The translations under genes and the position numbers were made by a program. Positions 22,749-31,700 of a stretch of 64,000 bases of DNA are shown piece by piece; positions within the stretch are counted from its first letter, which is position 1; each line of letters opens with the position of its first letter. The notes beneath the pieces are model-generated. The model did not search any database. It was not told where the DNA came from and saw only the letters and a list, made by a program, of their open reading frames with translations. Source of the stretch: Armatimonadota bacterium (GTDB lineage: Bacteria; Armatimonadota; Fimbriimonadia; Fimbriimonadales; Fimbriimonadaceae); contig JAFDWX010000002.1 of the NCBI GenBank assembly GCA_018268255.1, positions 1 through 64,000 on the forward strand, written 5' to 3'.

Positions 22749-25193
22749 ATGCCCGAAGTAAAATTGCCCTCCATGCCCGATATCGTCGATCTGGATGATG
22801 AATCACCAGAAGGAGCGATCCACGCTGACCAGATCAATAGTGAGGATGGCGAGTCGCGTCCGGCAATACCGGAAATCCTGAACATTCTTCCTTTGCGCGA
22901 CTCTGTGGTGTATCCCATGCTCATCGCGCCTTTGAGCGTCTCGCGCGAGGCGGGCGTCCAACTCATCGATGAGAGCGTTGGTTCGGGCGCACGGGTGATC
23001 GGTGTGGTTGCGCAACGAGAACCTCTCACCGAACACCCCAACTTCGACGAAGTCTACGATTACGGATGCGCCGTAATCATTCGGACTTTGGTGAGGATGC
23101 CGGATGCTGTTCGACTGATCGTACAAGGCATCTCGCGGTTTAAGATTGTCGAGCGACTAGGTACCGAACCTTACCTACGCGCTCGAATCGAGGTGATTGA
23201 CGAGCCCGAATCCCCTGAGGGAAAGGATGAGGAGTTGGAAGCGCTCCGCAGGTCCATCTCCGCGATGTTCGAGCAGGCAATTCGACTCTCGCCTCAGCTC
23301 CCGGAGGAGCTGAGAAGCATGACTTCAAGCATCACGGAGCTGAACGTCATGGCTGACCTCGTGGCTGCCCATATGACGCTCTCCGTGCAGGATAAGCAGA
23401 CCGTCCTAGAGACCGTGCCCGTAGTCACCCGGCTTCGCGCACTTCTGGAGATGCTCAGCAAAGAGGTCCGAGTCCTCGAACTCACGAGCAAAGTTCACAG
23501 CGAGGTAAGTGCCGAGCTCAGCAAGAATCAACGCGAATACTATCTTCGCGAGCAGTTGAAAGCTATCCAGCGCGAGTTGGGCGAGACGGACGACCGTGGG
23601 GAAGAACTAGAGGATCTTCGCCGGAGAATCGACGAATCCGGCATGCCCCAAGAGGCTCTCAAGGAAGTTAATCGGGAATATGATCGCCTTCGCCGGATGA
23701 ATCCAGGTTCGCCTGAATACACCGTAGCGAGAACCTATGTCGACACGATGCTCGCGATGCCGTGGAGCGTCTCCTCGGAAGATCGTCTGGAATTGCCAAC
23801 CGTCCGCACCGTTTTGGACGAAGAGCATTACGGACTCGAGAAAATCAAGCAGAGAATCATCGAATTTTTGGCAGTAAGAAAGGTCAAAGGCACGCTTCGA
23901 GTTCGACAGCCGATTTTGTGCTTCGTCGGACCGCCAGGCGTGGGAAAAACATCTTTAGGAAAATCCATCGCAACGGCAATGGAGCGGAAGTTCGTACGCA
24001 TCTCTCTAGGTGGCATGCGCGACGAGGCAGAAGTTCGAGGCCATCGAAGAACCTATATCGGGGCGCTTCCGGGTCAAATCATGCAAGGCATCCGGCGTGC
24101 CGAGACGAACAACCCAGTTTTTGTCTTGGATGAGATCGATAAGCTCGGGAACGATTTTCGGGGCGATCCAAGCTCTGCACTTCTGGAAGTTCTCGACCCT
24201 GAGCAGAACCACTCGTTCCGCGACCACTATTTGGATGTTCCATTTGACCTGAGCCGCGTGTTCTTCATCGCAACCGCCAACCGGTTGGATACCATCCCAG
24301 CTCCGTTACGGGATCGAATGGAGATCATTGAACTTGGGGGCTATACGGAGGAAGAAAAGGTAGAGATCGCCAAGCGTCACCTTATTCCAAAACAGATTGA
24401 CGAGCACGGTCTCAGCAAAGGCAAAATCGGTTGGACGGACGAAGCCGTGCGGTTTACGGTGCGCAACTACACACGCGAGGCCGGAGTGAGAAACCTCGAG
24501 CGCGAAATCGCCAGCGTGGTTCGAAAGGCCACGCTCAAGTTCGCCGAAGGTCGCAAGGCAAAACTCGAAGTGAAGCAATCCTTCGTGCAGGAAGCTCTCG
24601 GGGCACCTCGATTTCTCCATGACGAGGTTGCGGAGCGCATGCTCAAGCCAGGAATCGCCGTCGGTCTCGTCTGGACACCCGTCGGAGGAGATGTCGTTTT
24701 TATTGAGTCTGCGTTACTGCCTGGCGAAAAGGGCCTTACTCTCACTGGACAATTGGGCGATGTCATGCGCGAGAGTGTTTTGACTGCTCAGAGCTACGTG
24801 CGCAGCCACGCAGAGGATTTGGGCCTCGATGGCGAAAAAATCTCAAAAGCTGAGGTTCATGTTCACGTGCCTGCAGGAGCTGTTCCCAAGGATGGTCCCA
24901 GTGCTGGCGTCACCATGTTCACGGCGTTAACTTCACTCTATTCAGGGAGGACCATCAAGCCTCGCCTTGCGATGACTGGGGAGATGACCCTAACGGGCCA
25001 GGTGTTGCCCGTGGGAGGCATCAAGGAAAAGGTCTTGGCTGCCTATCGAGCGGGCGTTGAAACGCTGATTCTTCCGGAAGACAACAAGAAGGATTATCTT
25101 GAGGATATTCCTGAGGAGATCCGCAAGCAGCTCAAGACACACTTCGTGTCCGATGCTTTGGAAGTCTTCAAACTTGCCCTGTCCAAAAAGTAG
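22749..25193 (+). CDS. lon: Lon ATP-dependent protease
   Basis: This is 814 residues, the standard Lon length. The N-terminal substrate domain (about 40-240) starts L-P-L-R-D-S-V-V-Y-P. The AAA+ domain has Walker A G-P-P-G-V-G-K-T-S at about residue 395. The C-terminal Ser-Lys protease domain has P-K-D-G-P-S-A-G with the catalytic serine near residue 719, and the lysine in G-G-I-K-E-K-V. It degrades damaged and regulatory proteins. The ATG follows the hsp20 stop with no gap. It runs convergently into rluB, with two bases between the stops. Confidence 0.97.
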   Translation: MPEVKLPSMPDIVDLDDESPEGAIHADQINSEDGESRPAIPEILNILPLRDSVVYPMLIAPLSVSREAGVQLIDESVGSGARVIGVVAQREPLTEHPNFDEVYDYGCAVIIRTLVRMPDAVRLIVQGISRFKIVERLGTEPYLRARIEVIDEPESPEGKDEELEALRRSISAMFEQAIRLSPQLPEELRSMTSSITELNVMADLVAAHMTLSVQDKQTVLETVPVVTRLRALLEMLSKEVRVLELTSKVHSEVSAELSKNQREYYLREQLKAIQRELGETDDRGEELEDLRRRIDESGMPQEALKEVNREYDRLRRMNPGSPEYTVARTYVDTMLAMPWSVSSEDRLELPTVRTVLDEEHYGLEKIKQRIIEFLAVRKVKGTLRVRQPILCFVGPPGVGKTSLGKSIATAMERKFVRISLGGMRDEAEVRGHRRTYIGALPGQIMQGIRRAETNNPVFVLDEIDKLGNDFRGDPSSALLEVLDPEQNHSFRDHYLDVPFDLSRVFFIATANRLDTIPAPLRDRMEIIELGGYTEEEKVEIAKRHLIPKQIDEHGLSKGKIGWTDEAVRFTVRNYTREAGVRNLEREIASVVRKATLKFAEGRKAKLEVKQSFVQEALGAPRFLHDEVAERMLKPGIAVGLVWTPVGGDVVFIESALLPGEKGLTLTGQLGDVMRESVLTAQSYVRSHAEDLGLDGEKISKAEVHVHVPAGAVPKDGPSAGVTMFTALTSLYSGRTIKPRLAMTGEMTLTGQVLPVGGIKEKVLAAYRAGVETLILPEDNKKDYLEDIPEEIRKQLKTHFVSDALEVFKLALSKK

Positions 25194-25195
25194 GA

Positions 25196-25924
25196 CTAAC
25201 TTTCCAGACCCACGAGCTTTTTGAGTTTGTCGACTTCTGCTTTTCCAAGAAGTCGGCATTCTCCTGCTCGCAATCCTTTGAGAATCAGTGGGCCGATTTG
25301 CGTTCGCTTGAGCGCAGAAACCGGGAATCCCACAGCGTCGCACATTTTTCGAATCTGTCTATTGCGACCTTCGTGGATTGTCAGCAGAAACGTTGTTGCC
25401 TCCGGACTCCGATGGACAAGTTGCGCCCGAGCGGGAGCCGTCTTGCGGCCCTCGATCATGATCCCTTTTTCCAAGCGGTTGAGCACATCATCGGGACAGG
25501 AGCCTTTGACTGTGACTTGATAGACCTTCTCGACCTTGTACCGCGGATGGGTCATTCGGCTCGCAAAGTCGCCGTCGTTGGTCAGGATGAGCAGACCTTC
25601 AGTATCCATATCCAATCGACCAACTGGTTTGAGCGATGCACTGACTGTAGGAATGAACTTCTTGATCGTGGGCCGACGTTGCGGGTCGCTGAGAGTAGTC
25701 ACAACTCCCGTCGGTTTGTTGAGCAGATAGTACATCAGCTCTGATGCTCGCACGAGTTCACCGTCAAGCCGAATCTCATCTTCGTCGGTGACTTTGACAC
25801 CCATCTGTGTCACCACCTCACCGTTTACGGAGACGCGGCCATTGGCAATGAGTTCTTCAGCTTTTCGCCGGCTGGCGATCCCGTTCCGGGCGAGGACTTT
25901 ATGAAGACGTTCTTGATCGGACAT
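25196..25924 (-). CDS. rluB: RluB-type 23S rRNA pseudouridine synthase
   Basis: This 242-residue protein has an N-terminal S4 domain (R-L-H-K-V-L-A-R-N-G-I-A-S-R-R-K, residues 5-20) and the RsuA/RluB catalytic core. The catalytic aspartate is in the G-R-L-D-M-D-T-E-G-L motif near residue 103. It makes a pseudouridine in a stem-loop of 23S rRNA. The 16S enzyme RsuA is the alternative, and the family assignment to RluB follows sequence layout. The start lies 26 bases inside the end of the carboxypeptidase gene upstream, so the two are coupled. Confidence 0.88.
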   Translation of the reverse strand: MSDQERLHKVLARNGIASRRKAEELIANGRVSVNGEVVTQMGVKVTDEDEIRLDGELVRASELMYYLLNKPTGVVTTLSDPQRRPTIKKFIPTVSASLKPVGRLDMDTEGLLILTNDGDFASRMTHPRYKVEKVYQVTVKGSCPDDVLNRLEKGIMIEGRKTAPARAQLVHRSPEATTFLLTIHEGRNRQIRKMCDAVGFPVSALKRTQIGPLILKGLRAGECRLLGKAEVDKLKKLVGLES

Positions 25925-27137
25925 TGAGGAAAATCCATCCCATCACTGAAGCGAGCCCCGTGACAAGTGCGACCCATAGGATATTCCACTGCTTGGGTGC
26001 GGCGCTTGTTGTCATCATCTGCAGTGGGGAAGTGACCTTGTTGACGTCGGTGCAAATGGCTGGGATTCGGCCGCTGGGCTTGCCGTTAACGAGAACGGCA
26101 ATGGTTCCACAGACCTCGCCCTTCTCCGGAACGGTGGAAAAGGGGGTGATATTGCCGAATGAAACCGTCTCGTTAGCGTCGAGACGCGTCAGGGCGAGGT
26201 CGGCGCAATCAGCCTTGGCAGAAACCTCATATTCTCCGATTCGAACCTTCGAAGGCTCGGAGCGGCCGACCTCTCGCAACTCGAATTGAGCGAGTGCCCA
26301 CCGGGCGAGAGCTTTGTGGTCTGTTCGCCAATCCGGGCTTTTCATCACGGCTGTGATGACAGAGTATTTCCCGTTGCTCTGGTATCCGACAAAACAGCGA
26401 CCCGCCGGAACCGTGTACCCCGTTTTGATACCCTTCAACCCTGGTTCAGCCCCAAGCAGAACGTTGTGGTTCTTGATCCAGCGATCCAGCAGATTCGTGC
26501 TCCGTGTGATCGTGTAGTTGGTAGTTCGGACAACCTCGCGCATGCGTCCATTTCGCATGGCGGCTCGACCTAACAAAGCGAGATCATGAACACACGTGTA
26601 GTGGTTGGGATCGTGGAGCCCGTTTGGATTGACAAAGTTGGAATGGGTGCATCCGGCGAGAGATGCTCGAGCATTCATCATCTGGGCAAATTGGTCCACC
26701 GAGCCGGCCATGTGGACCGCTGCCGCATAACAAGCGTCATTTGCACTTCGCAGCATCATCCCGTAGAGGAGATCTTGTGAGGGCACGACCTCTCCCGGCA
26801 TGAGGTGCAGGCTGGCTTCGCCAATGGTTTGGACATCTTTCGGCGCACGGATCCTGTCATCTGGAGCTGTGTTCTCGGCAAGCAAAAGGCCGGTGAGAAT
26901 CTTTGTGGTGCTGGCGGGATAGCTCTGGACTTCGATGTTGCGGCCCCAAAGGACCCGACCGGATACTGCATCGATAACGATCGCCATCGGCGCTTTGACC
27001 GGTGGCTCAGGAATGGTTCTCCAGGTGATATTCGCCAGGGGATCAGGCGGTGGCGGAAGTTTCGGCAGCGGCAGCCTTCGGGATGGGGCAGCGGTGGCCA
27101 AAAACAATAACGCCGCTATCGCCAAGGTTCCGCGCAT
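25899..27137 (-). CDS. D-alanyl-D-alanine carboxypeptidase (DacA/PBP5-like)
   Basis: This is a 412-residue protein with a signal peptide (1-20) and a proline-rich linker (about 21-35). The serine active-site motifs are in order: S-T-T-K, S-A-N, and K-T-G. A C-terminal domain and a hydrophobic helix (about residues 387-405) follow, probably an inner-membrane anchor in place of the usual amphipathic helix. It trims the fifth alanine from peptidoglycan stem peptides. It lies in a four-gene minus-strand group: recG, rhodanese, this gene, rluB. The gaps before it are only 24 bases. Confidence 0.92.
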   Translation of the reverse strand: MRGTLAIAALLFLATAAPSRRLPLPKLPPPPDPLANITWRTIPEPPVKAPMAIVIDAVSGRVLWGRNIEVQSYPASTTKILTGLLLAENTAPDDRIRAPKDVQTIGEASLHLMPGEVVPSQDLLYGMMLRSANDACYAAAVHMAGSVDQFAQMMNARASLAGCTHSNFVNPNGLHDPNHYTCVHDLALLGRAAMRNGRMREVVRTTNYTITRSTNLLDRWIKNHNVLLGAEPGLKGIKTGYTVPAGRCFVGYQSNGKYSVITAVMKSPDWRTDHKALARWALAQFELREVGRSEPSKVRIGEYEVSAKADCADLALTRLDANETVSFGNITPFSTVPEKGEVCGTIAVLVNGKPSGRIPAICTDVNKVTSPLQMMTTSAAPKQWNILWVALVTGLASVMGWIFLNVRSRTSS

Positions 27138-27161
27138 ATCCTATGATGACGGAAGAAGACC

Positions 27162-27482
27162 TCAGTAGGCATCCATGGTCGGGTCAATCTCCTGTCCCCA
27201 CCGCAAGATTCCACCGTGCAGGTTCATCGCATCGAACCCGTTCTGTACCAAATATTCTGTCACTGAGGCAGATCGCGCTCCCGACCGGCACAGCACAACC
27301 ACCGTTTGGTCCCTGGGCACCTCGCTGATTCTGGCCTGGATTTGGTTCATGGGTATGTGGTGCGACCCAGTAATTTTACAGATCTCCAACTCGTGGGCCT
27401 CTCGGCAGTCCAGCAAAAAAGGTGCACGCCCTTCCTGGATCATTTCGTTGACCTCTGCAGGAGTAGTTGAAGGAATGTTCAT
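27162..27482 (-). CDS. Rhodanese-domain protein
   Basis: This is a single 106-residue rhodanese domain. The active-site cysteine is in V-V-L-C-R-S-G-A-R-S, with the six-residue loop typical of sulfurtransferases. An L-D-C-R-E-A-H-E opening marks the family start. It may transfer sulfane sulfur or bind sulfur for tRNA modification or detoxification. The partner is unknown. It is spaced 24 bases after recG and 24 bases before the carboxypeptidase, in the same operon. Confidence 0.92.
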   Translation of the reverse strand: MNIPSTTPAEVNEMIQEGRAPFLLDCREAHELEICKITGSHHIPMNQIQARISEVPRDQTVVVLCRSGARSASVTEYLVQNGFDAMNLHGGILRWGQEIDPTMDAY

Positions 27483-27506
27483 GACCCTATTTAACCTAAC
27501 CCGATC

Positions 27507-29657
27507 TTATGAAACAGTTATGAGCGCGACCTCAGATCGGCTCTGCTTCACCTTATTCAGTATGGCCTGATGCTCCGTTTTGATTAGGCTCGGGTCGCGT
27601 TCCAAGAGGTCGATTGCGGCACTACGCGCTTGTTCCAAGAGCACGGAGTCCCGGATCAGATCGGCAAGACGGAAGTCCAAATTGCCGCTCTGTTTGGTGC
27701 CAGCAATTTCACCTGGACCACGCAGGCGCAGGTCCGCCTCTGCGATGCGGAATCCGTCGTTCGTCTCCGTCATGATCCTGAGGCGTTCGGAAGTTTCCTC
27801 ACTGGTTGCCTCGGCGATAAGAATGCAGTAGCTCTGGTGGCCGCCTCGCCCAACTCGGCCGCGTAACTGGTGAAGCTGGGCAAGCCCAAACCGGTTGGCG
27901 TCCTCAATGACCATGGTGGTCGCGTTCGGAACGTCGACTCCGACTTCGATCACCACCGTGCTCACGAGAATATTCAGCTCACCGGACCGAAATTGAAGCA
28001 TGACTTCCTCCTTCTCGGCGGGCTTCATCTGCCCATGCAGGAGGCCGATCTTGAGGTCGGGATAGGTTTCGGTCCCGAGCCGGTAATACAGATCTTCTGC
28101 GGCTTGGGTTTGCATCTTGTCGCTCTCCGAGATCATGGGGCATACAAAGTACGCCTGTCGACCCTCTTCAACAAGCTTCCGGACTCCTTCATAAACTCGC
28201 GACCGTTCGTTGGGTCGTCTCCAGTGCGTTTTGATCGGCTTGCGGCCCGGCGGAAGCTCGTCGATAATGCTCACATCGAGGTCCCCGTGCATCGTCATCG
28301 TCAGCGTGCGCGGAATCGGTGTTGCGGTCATGACCAGAACATCGGGAATGATCTCACCCTTGTTGCGAAGCGAAGCACGTTGCAACACCCCAAACCGGTG
28401 TTGCTCATCGATGACGGCAAGGCCAAGTCGGTGGAACTTCACCGCCTCTTCCACAAGGGCGTGAGTTCCGACCACAATTTGAGCCTCACCGTTCGCCGCT
28501 TGGGTCGTGGCTTTCCTGCGCCGTTGCGCGGGCAATTTGCCGGTCAGCAGAACAACCTGGATTCCCAGTGGATCAAACAGCCGGTGCAAGTTGATATAGT
28601 GTTGATCGGCCAGAATTTCGGTGGGTGCCATGAGCGCGGTTTGGTATCCGCATCGCACTGCGGCGAGCATGGCGCATGCCGCAACGGCAGTCTTTCCGGA
28701 GCCGACATCGCCCTGCACCAGTCGATTCATGGGAATCGGCCGTTGCATATCATCCCAAATTTCCTGGATGACCCTCTTTTGTGCGCCAGTAAGTTCAAAC
28801 GGCAACATCTTGTGGACTTCATCCCAGAGAGAGCCCGTCACCGGAGCAAGTTGCTCGCCGAATAAGTTCGATCCAGGCGCCTTTGCCTGACGAAGATCGA
28901 AGCTGATTCCCAACTCCTGCTTTGCTTCCTTGCGCCGCATCTGGGTCTCCAACTGCATGTAGAAGAACTCCTCGAAGACAAGGCGTTTCCGTGCTTCCTG
29001 GGCTTTCACCTCGTCGGTTGGCTGGTGAATTTGGGAAAGGCTCCAGGGGAGGGGCCGCAATCCGTGAGCCTTCAAGAAAGCCACCGGTAGCGGGTCCTGA
29101 ATCATGCTCAAGTAAAAGGTGAGAGCCGATTCTGCGGCTCGCCTCATCACTTTTTGGGGAAGACCCTCTGTGAGACCATATACCGGCACGATTTTGGCGA
29201 AGTCAGCCTGGTCCTCCTCGTCCTCAATCAATTCGATTTCCGGAGAGTGGATCTCCAGTGCGTAGTTATTGACGCGAACCATGCCATACGCCAGAATCTC
29301 CTCCCGATAAGCTTCAAGCTTGCGTTTTATCCATGGCTGATTGAACCAAACAAGCGTGACCTCTCCGGTACCGTCGCTGACCACGGCGCGGATGATCACC
29401 TTGCCGCCGCGCAACGGTCTCGTTTCTACTTTCTTGAGTTCGCCTCGTGCGGTAACAAACTGGCCCGGTTGGAGTTGCGAGAGCGGAGGAAGGTGTCGTC
29501 GATCTTCGTAGCGCCGAGGGAAGTGGAACAATACGTCTTCCACTGTACGGAGTCCGAGCTTGGCCATGACCGACGACCATTTGGGACCCACTCCTTTGAG
29601 AAACTGGGCCTCGGTCTGGAGCTTGCTGGTGCCGCCGTGCTCGACAAGTTCGGCCAT
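27507..29657 (-). CDS. recG: ATP-dependent DNA helicase RecG
   Basis: This is 716 residues from the ATG at 29657. The alternative start 69 bases upstream has no homology to the family. An N-terminal wedge/OB domain (about 60-170) is followed by helicase motif I G-D-V-G-S-G-K-T near residue 307. Motif II is D-E-Q-H and motif III is M-T-A-T-P-I-P-R-T. A C-terminal TRG element lies at G-R-V-G-R-G. It regresses stalled forks and processes Holliday structures. The gene diverges from atpZ with only 37 bases between starts. Confidence 0.95.
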   Translation of the reverse strand: MAELVEHGGTSKLQTEAQFLKGVGPKWSSVMAKLGLRTVEDVLFHFPRRYEDRRHLPPLSQLQPGQFVTARGELKKVETRPLRGGKVIIRAVVSDGTGEVTLVWFNQPWIKRKLEAYREEILAYGMVRVNNYALEIHSPEIELIEDEEDQADFAKIVPVYGLTEGLPQKVMRRAAESALTFYLSMIQDPLPVAFLKAHGLRPLPWSLSQIHQPTDEVKAQEARKRLVFEEFFYMQLETQMRRKEAKQELGISFDLRQAKAPGSNLFGEQLAPVTGSLWDEVHKMLPFELTGAQKRVIQEIWDDMQRPIPMNRLVQGDVGSGKTAVAACAMLAAVRCGYQTALMAPTEILADQHYINLHRLFDPLGIQVVLLTGKLPAQRRRKATTQAANGEAQIVVGTHALVEEAVKFHRLGLAVIDEQHRFGVLQRASLRNKGEIIPDVLVMTATPIPRTLTMTMHGDLDVSIIDELPPGRKPIKTHWRRPNERSRVYEGVRKLVEEGRQAYFVCPMISESDKMQTQAAEDLYYRLGTETYPDLKIGLLHGQMKPAEKEEVMLQFRSGELNILVSTVVIEVGVDVPNATTMVIEDANRFGLAQLHQLRGRVGRGGHQSYCILIAEATSEETSERLRIMTETNDGFRIAEADLRLRGPGEIAGTKQSGNLDFRLADLIRDSVLLEQARSAAIDLLERDPSLIKTEHQAILNKVKQSRSEVALITVS

Positions 29658-29694
29658 ATGGCTATTCAGACGTCGAAAAAGGTTGAATAGGAGT

Positions 29695-30180
29695 ATGCCC
29701 GAGTCACCATATGAGCCGAGTGACAACTTGAAGCGCGAGATCGAGGAGCTTGAAAGACACCTTGATGCTGCCGCAGAGGCACCCGAGGAACCGATGACCG
29801 AAGAGCGCTTGGAAGAGATCGAGGCTCACTTGGAGGAGAATCTTAAGGCCGCCATGGGTGAACTTCCCGATGTACCGACTGATGAGGAGATTGAGCGTCG
29901 AATCAAAGAAGCGACGGGCGGGAAGACCATCCAGGAAGCCCGTGAAGACTTTGAGAAAGCGACCCAGCCAAAACAAGAATCCGGCGGAATCTATTCGGGC
30001 ACCGCGAACGGACTACAGCTGGCTTACATGTTGCTGGCTCCTCCCATCGCTTTGTTTTTGGTAGGAAAGCTGATGGATTCGGGACGCACTGAGCCTTTTT
30101 GGTCCACGTGGCTTGCTCTGGCGGGGGTAATCATCGGGTTGGTTGCCATGGTGTGGCGCGTCAACAATTTGAACAAATAG
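29695..30180 (+). CDS. AtpZ/AtpI-family protein with acidic N-terminal extension
   Basis: This is 161 residues. The last 62 carry the two-helix PF09527 (ATPase gene1) layout: G-x-Q-L-A-Y-M-L-L-A-P-P, a G-K-L-M-D-S-G loop, and W-L-A-L-A-G-V-I-I-G-L. Such proteins aid assembly or ion supply of the F0 c-ring. Here about 95 residues of Glu/Lys-rich sequence, with several heptad-like stretches, precede the helices. Usual AtpZ proteins are about 80-100 residues in all. It is the first gene of the ATP synthase operon, six bases before the next gene. Confidence 0.8.
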   Translation: MPESPYEPSDNLKREIEELERHLDAAAEAPEEPMTEERLEEIEAHLEENLKAAMGELPDVPTDEEIERRIKEATGGKTIQEAREDFEKATQPKQESGGIYSGTANGLQLAYMLLAPPIALFLVGKLMDSGRTEPFWSTWLALAGVIIGLVAMVWRVNNLNK

Positions 30181-30185
30181 CCTGC

Positions 30186-30572
30186 ATGGAGATCCGCACA
30201 AGACTTACCTCTCCATTTATTGTCGCTCTCCCCGTCGTGCTGATGGTGGGCTTGGGGCTTGCTTTCAGCACTCGTGGGCCCGCGGTCGCCGCTGGCTTTG
30301 CGATTGGATTTATCACCGGCTTGGTGACTGGAGCCGGATTGGGCTGGATCTGTTTTGCGATCGGGAGAATCTTTGCCGATGACTCGCGCCGGTTCCTGTA
30401 CGCCCTCTCCGCGTTGGTTGTAGGCGGAATCAAGACTCTGGTTTTCCTCCTCGCAGCCAAGGTTTGCTCGTCGGGTCCGGAGGCGATGGGGACCGCTTTC
30501 ATGGCCGCGCTTGTTTTGGTATACTTCTGCCTGATCGGGTGGGCCGCTACCAAGGGGCTTCCGTCCAGTTAA
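30186..30572 (+). CDS. atpI: ATP synthase subunit I-like membrane protein
   Basis: This is a 128-residue protein of four hydrophobic helices with glycine-rich second and fourth segments. Its position between AtpZ and subunit a is the AtpI position. The sequence motifs are weak, so the name comes mainly from context. AtpI helps c-ring assembly in some bacteria. It begins six bases after the AtpZ-like stop and ends seven bases before atpB. Confidence 0.65.
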   Translation: MEIRTRLTSPFIVALPVVLMVGLGLAFSTRGPAVAAGFAIGFITGLVTGAGLGWICFAIGRIFADDSRRFLYALSALVVGGIKTLVFLLAAKVCSSGPEAMGTAFMAALVLVYFCLIGWAATKGLPSS

Positions 30573-30578
30573 GCTTTT

Positions 30579-31340
30579 ATGAACGAGTTGCTCATCGGTT
30601 CAAGTTCGCTCCTCGCAGCCGGGGCGGAAGCAGGCCATCATGAACCCAGCTTTTTGGGTGTGATGGTTTATTTGTTAATCGTGATCGCGATCATGATGGG
30701 CTTACTGCTCGCCGCGAAGAAGGGTCTGAAGGATCGCGTTTTCAAAAATAAACTCACGCAGGCCACCGAGCAGCTTTATCTCTTTTTGGAAAACATGGCT
30801 CTGGGCATCATCGGGCCACACGGCAAGCGCTATCTGCCGATGTTGATGACGTTCTGGTTGTTCATCTTCCTCTCGAACGTGTTGGGTCTGTTCATGGATT
30901 CCACGCCGACCTCGATTTTGAGTGTCAACTTAGGCATGGCGCTGATCTCAATTGGATACGTCCAATGGGAGGGCATGAAGTCCAACGGTTTCTTCGGACA
31001 CTGGAGCCACTTCGCAGGTCCCAAACTCCCGATCGTATTGGTCCCAATCACCTTGATGATCTTCGTTATCGAAATCATCTCCGAGGTGATGAAGAACGTT
31101 TCGCTTTCGTTGCGACTGTTCGGAAACATACACGGCGGCCACCAGGCAGCTCTCGCCATGAACGAACTCGGTGCCGGTTGGGTGCCGGTCGGAGCGTTCC
31201 TGATGCCGATCAAGCTTCTCACCTGCGTTGTCCAGGCGATGATCTTCACGCTTTTGACCTGCGTGTACATCAGCTTGGTGACTCACCATGAGGGAGACCA
31301 TGGTCACGACGAGGACCACGCTCCCGCAGCAGCACACTGA
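30579..31340 (+). CDS. atpB: ATP synthase F0 subunit a
   Basis: This is 253 residues with five or six helices. The essential arginine lies in the S-L-S-L-R-L-F-G-N motif (about residue 177) and a histidine pair follows (I-H-G-G-H). It forms the proton half-channels against the c-ring. The tail is histidine- and acid-rich (H-H-E-G-D-H-G-H-D-E-D-H), unlike common homologues. The start lies seven bases after atpI. Confidence 0.95.
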   Translation: MNELLIGSSSLLAAGAEAGHHEPSFLGVMVYLLIVIAIMMGLLLAAKKGLKDRVFKNKLTQATEQLYLFLENMALGIIGPHGKRYLPMLMTFWLFIFLSNVLGLFMDSTPTSILSVNLGMALISIGYVQWEGMKSNGFFGHWSHFAGPKLPIVLVPITLMIFVIEIISEVMKNVSLSLRLFGNIHGGHQAALAMNELGAGWVPVGAFLMPIKLLTCVVQAMIFTLLTCVYISLVTHHEGDHGHDEDHAPAAAH

Positions 31341-31395
31341 CGATTTCTTACTGCATCAAATAGAACATTAACCACAAGGAAGGATATAGAAGACA

Positions 31396-31608
31396 ATGCA
31401 TGTTATTGGTTTCGGATTGGCAGCTCTTGGCGTAGCCATCGGCCTCGGAATGATCGGAATGGGCGCAATGCAGGGCATGGCACGCCAGCCGGAAGCTATC
31501 GGTAAGCTCCAAACGGCAATGCTCATCGCTCTCGCGTTTGTTGAGCTCGTTTTCCTGTTGACGGTCTTTGTCGCTCTCGGTAGCCTCAAGCCGTTCTTCC
31601 CTGGCTAG
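31396..31608 (+). CDS. atpE: ATP synthase F0 subunit c
   Basis: This 70-residue protein is a two-helix hairpin. A polar loop R-Q-P-E connects the helices, and the ion-binding glutamate is in A-L-A-F-V-E-L-V. The residues around it (no serine after the glutamate) point to a proton rather than sodium-coupled ring, but this is inferred. The first helix has the G-x-G-x-x-G-x-G repeat that sets c-ring packing. It has a strong AAGGAAGGA ribosome-binding site, fitting its need for many copies. A large hairpin follows. Confidence 0.95.
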   Translation: MHVIGFGLAALGVAIGLGMIGMGAMQGMARQPEAIGKLQTAMLIALAFVELVFLLTVFVALGSLKPFFPG

Positions 31609-31619
31609 TCACTCGTCTC

Positions 31620-31655
31620 GTCATCCCCGGCGTCGATTTCGCCTCCGGGGATGAC
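31620..31655 (+). other. Intercistronic stem-loop between atpE and atpF
   Basis: A perfect 11-bp stem GTCATCCCCGG / CCGGGGATGAC with a 14-base loop lies 12 bases after the atpE stop. There is no T-run, so it is unlikely to terminate. It could protect the atpE message or set the atpE:atpF ratio. Confidence 0.6.
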
Positions 31656-31700
31656 CCAGAACTCTAAATACGGTTTTCGAGCATTTAGCAAAAATTTCGC

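Noticed and set aside
27870-28865. Long antisense frame inside recG
   Set aside because: It is in the shadow of a well-conserved gene and has no start signals or family resemblance. Such frames are common in high-GC DNA.
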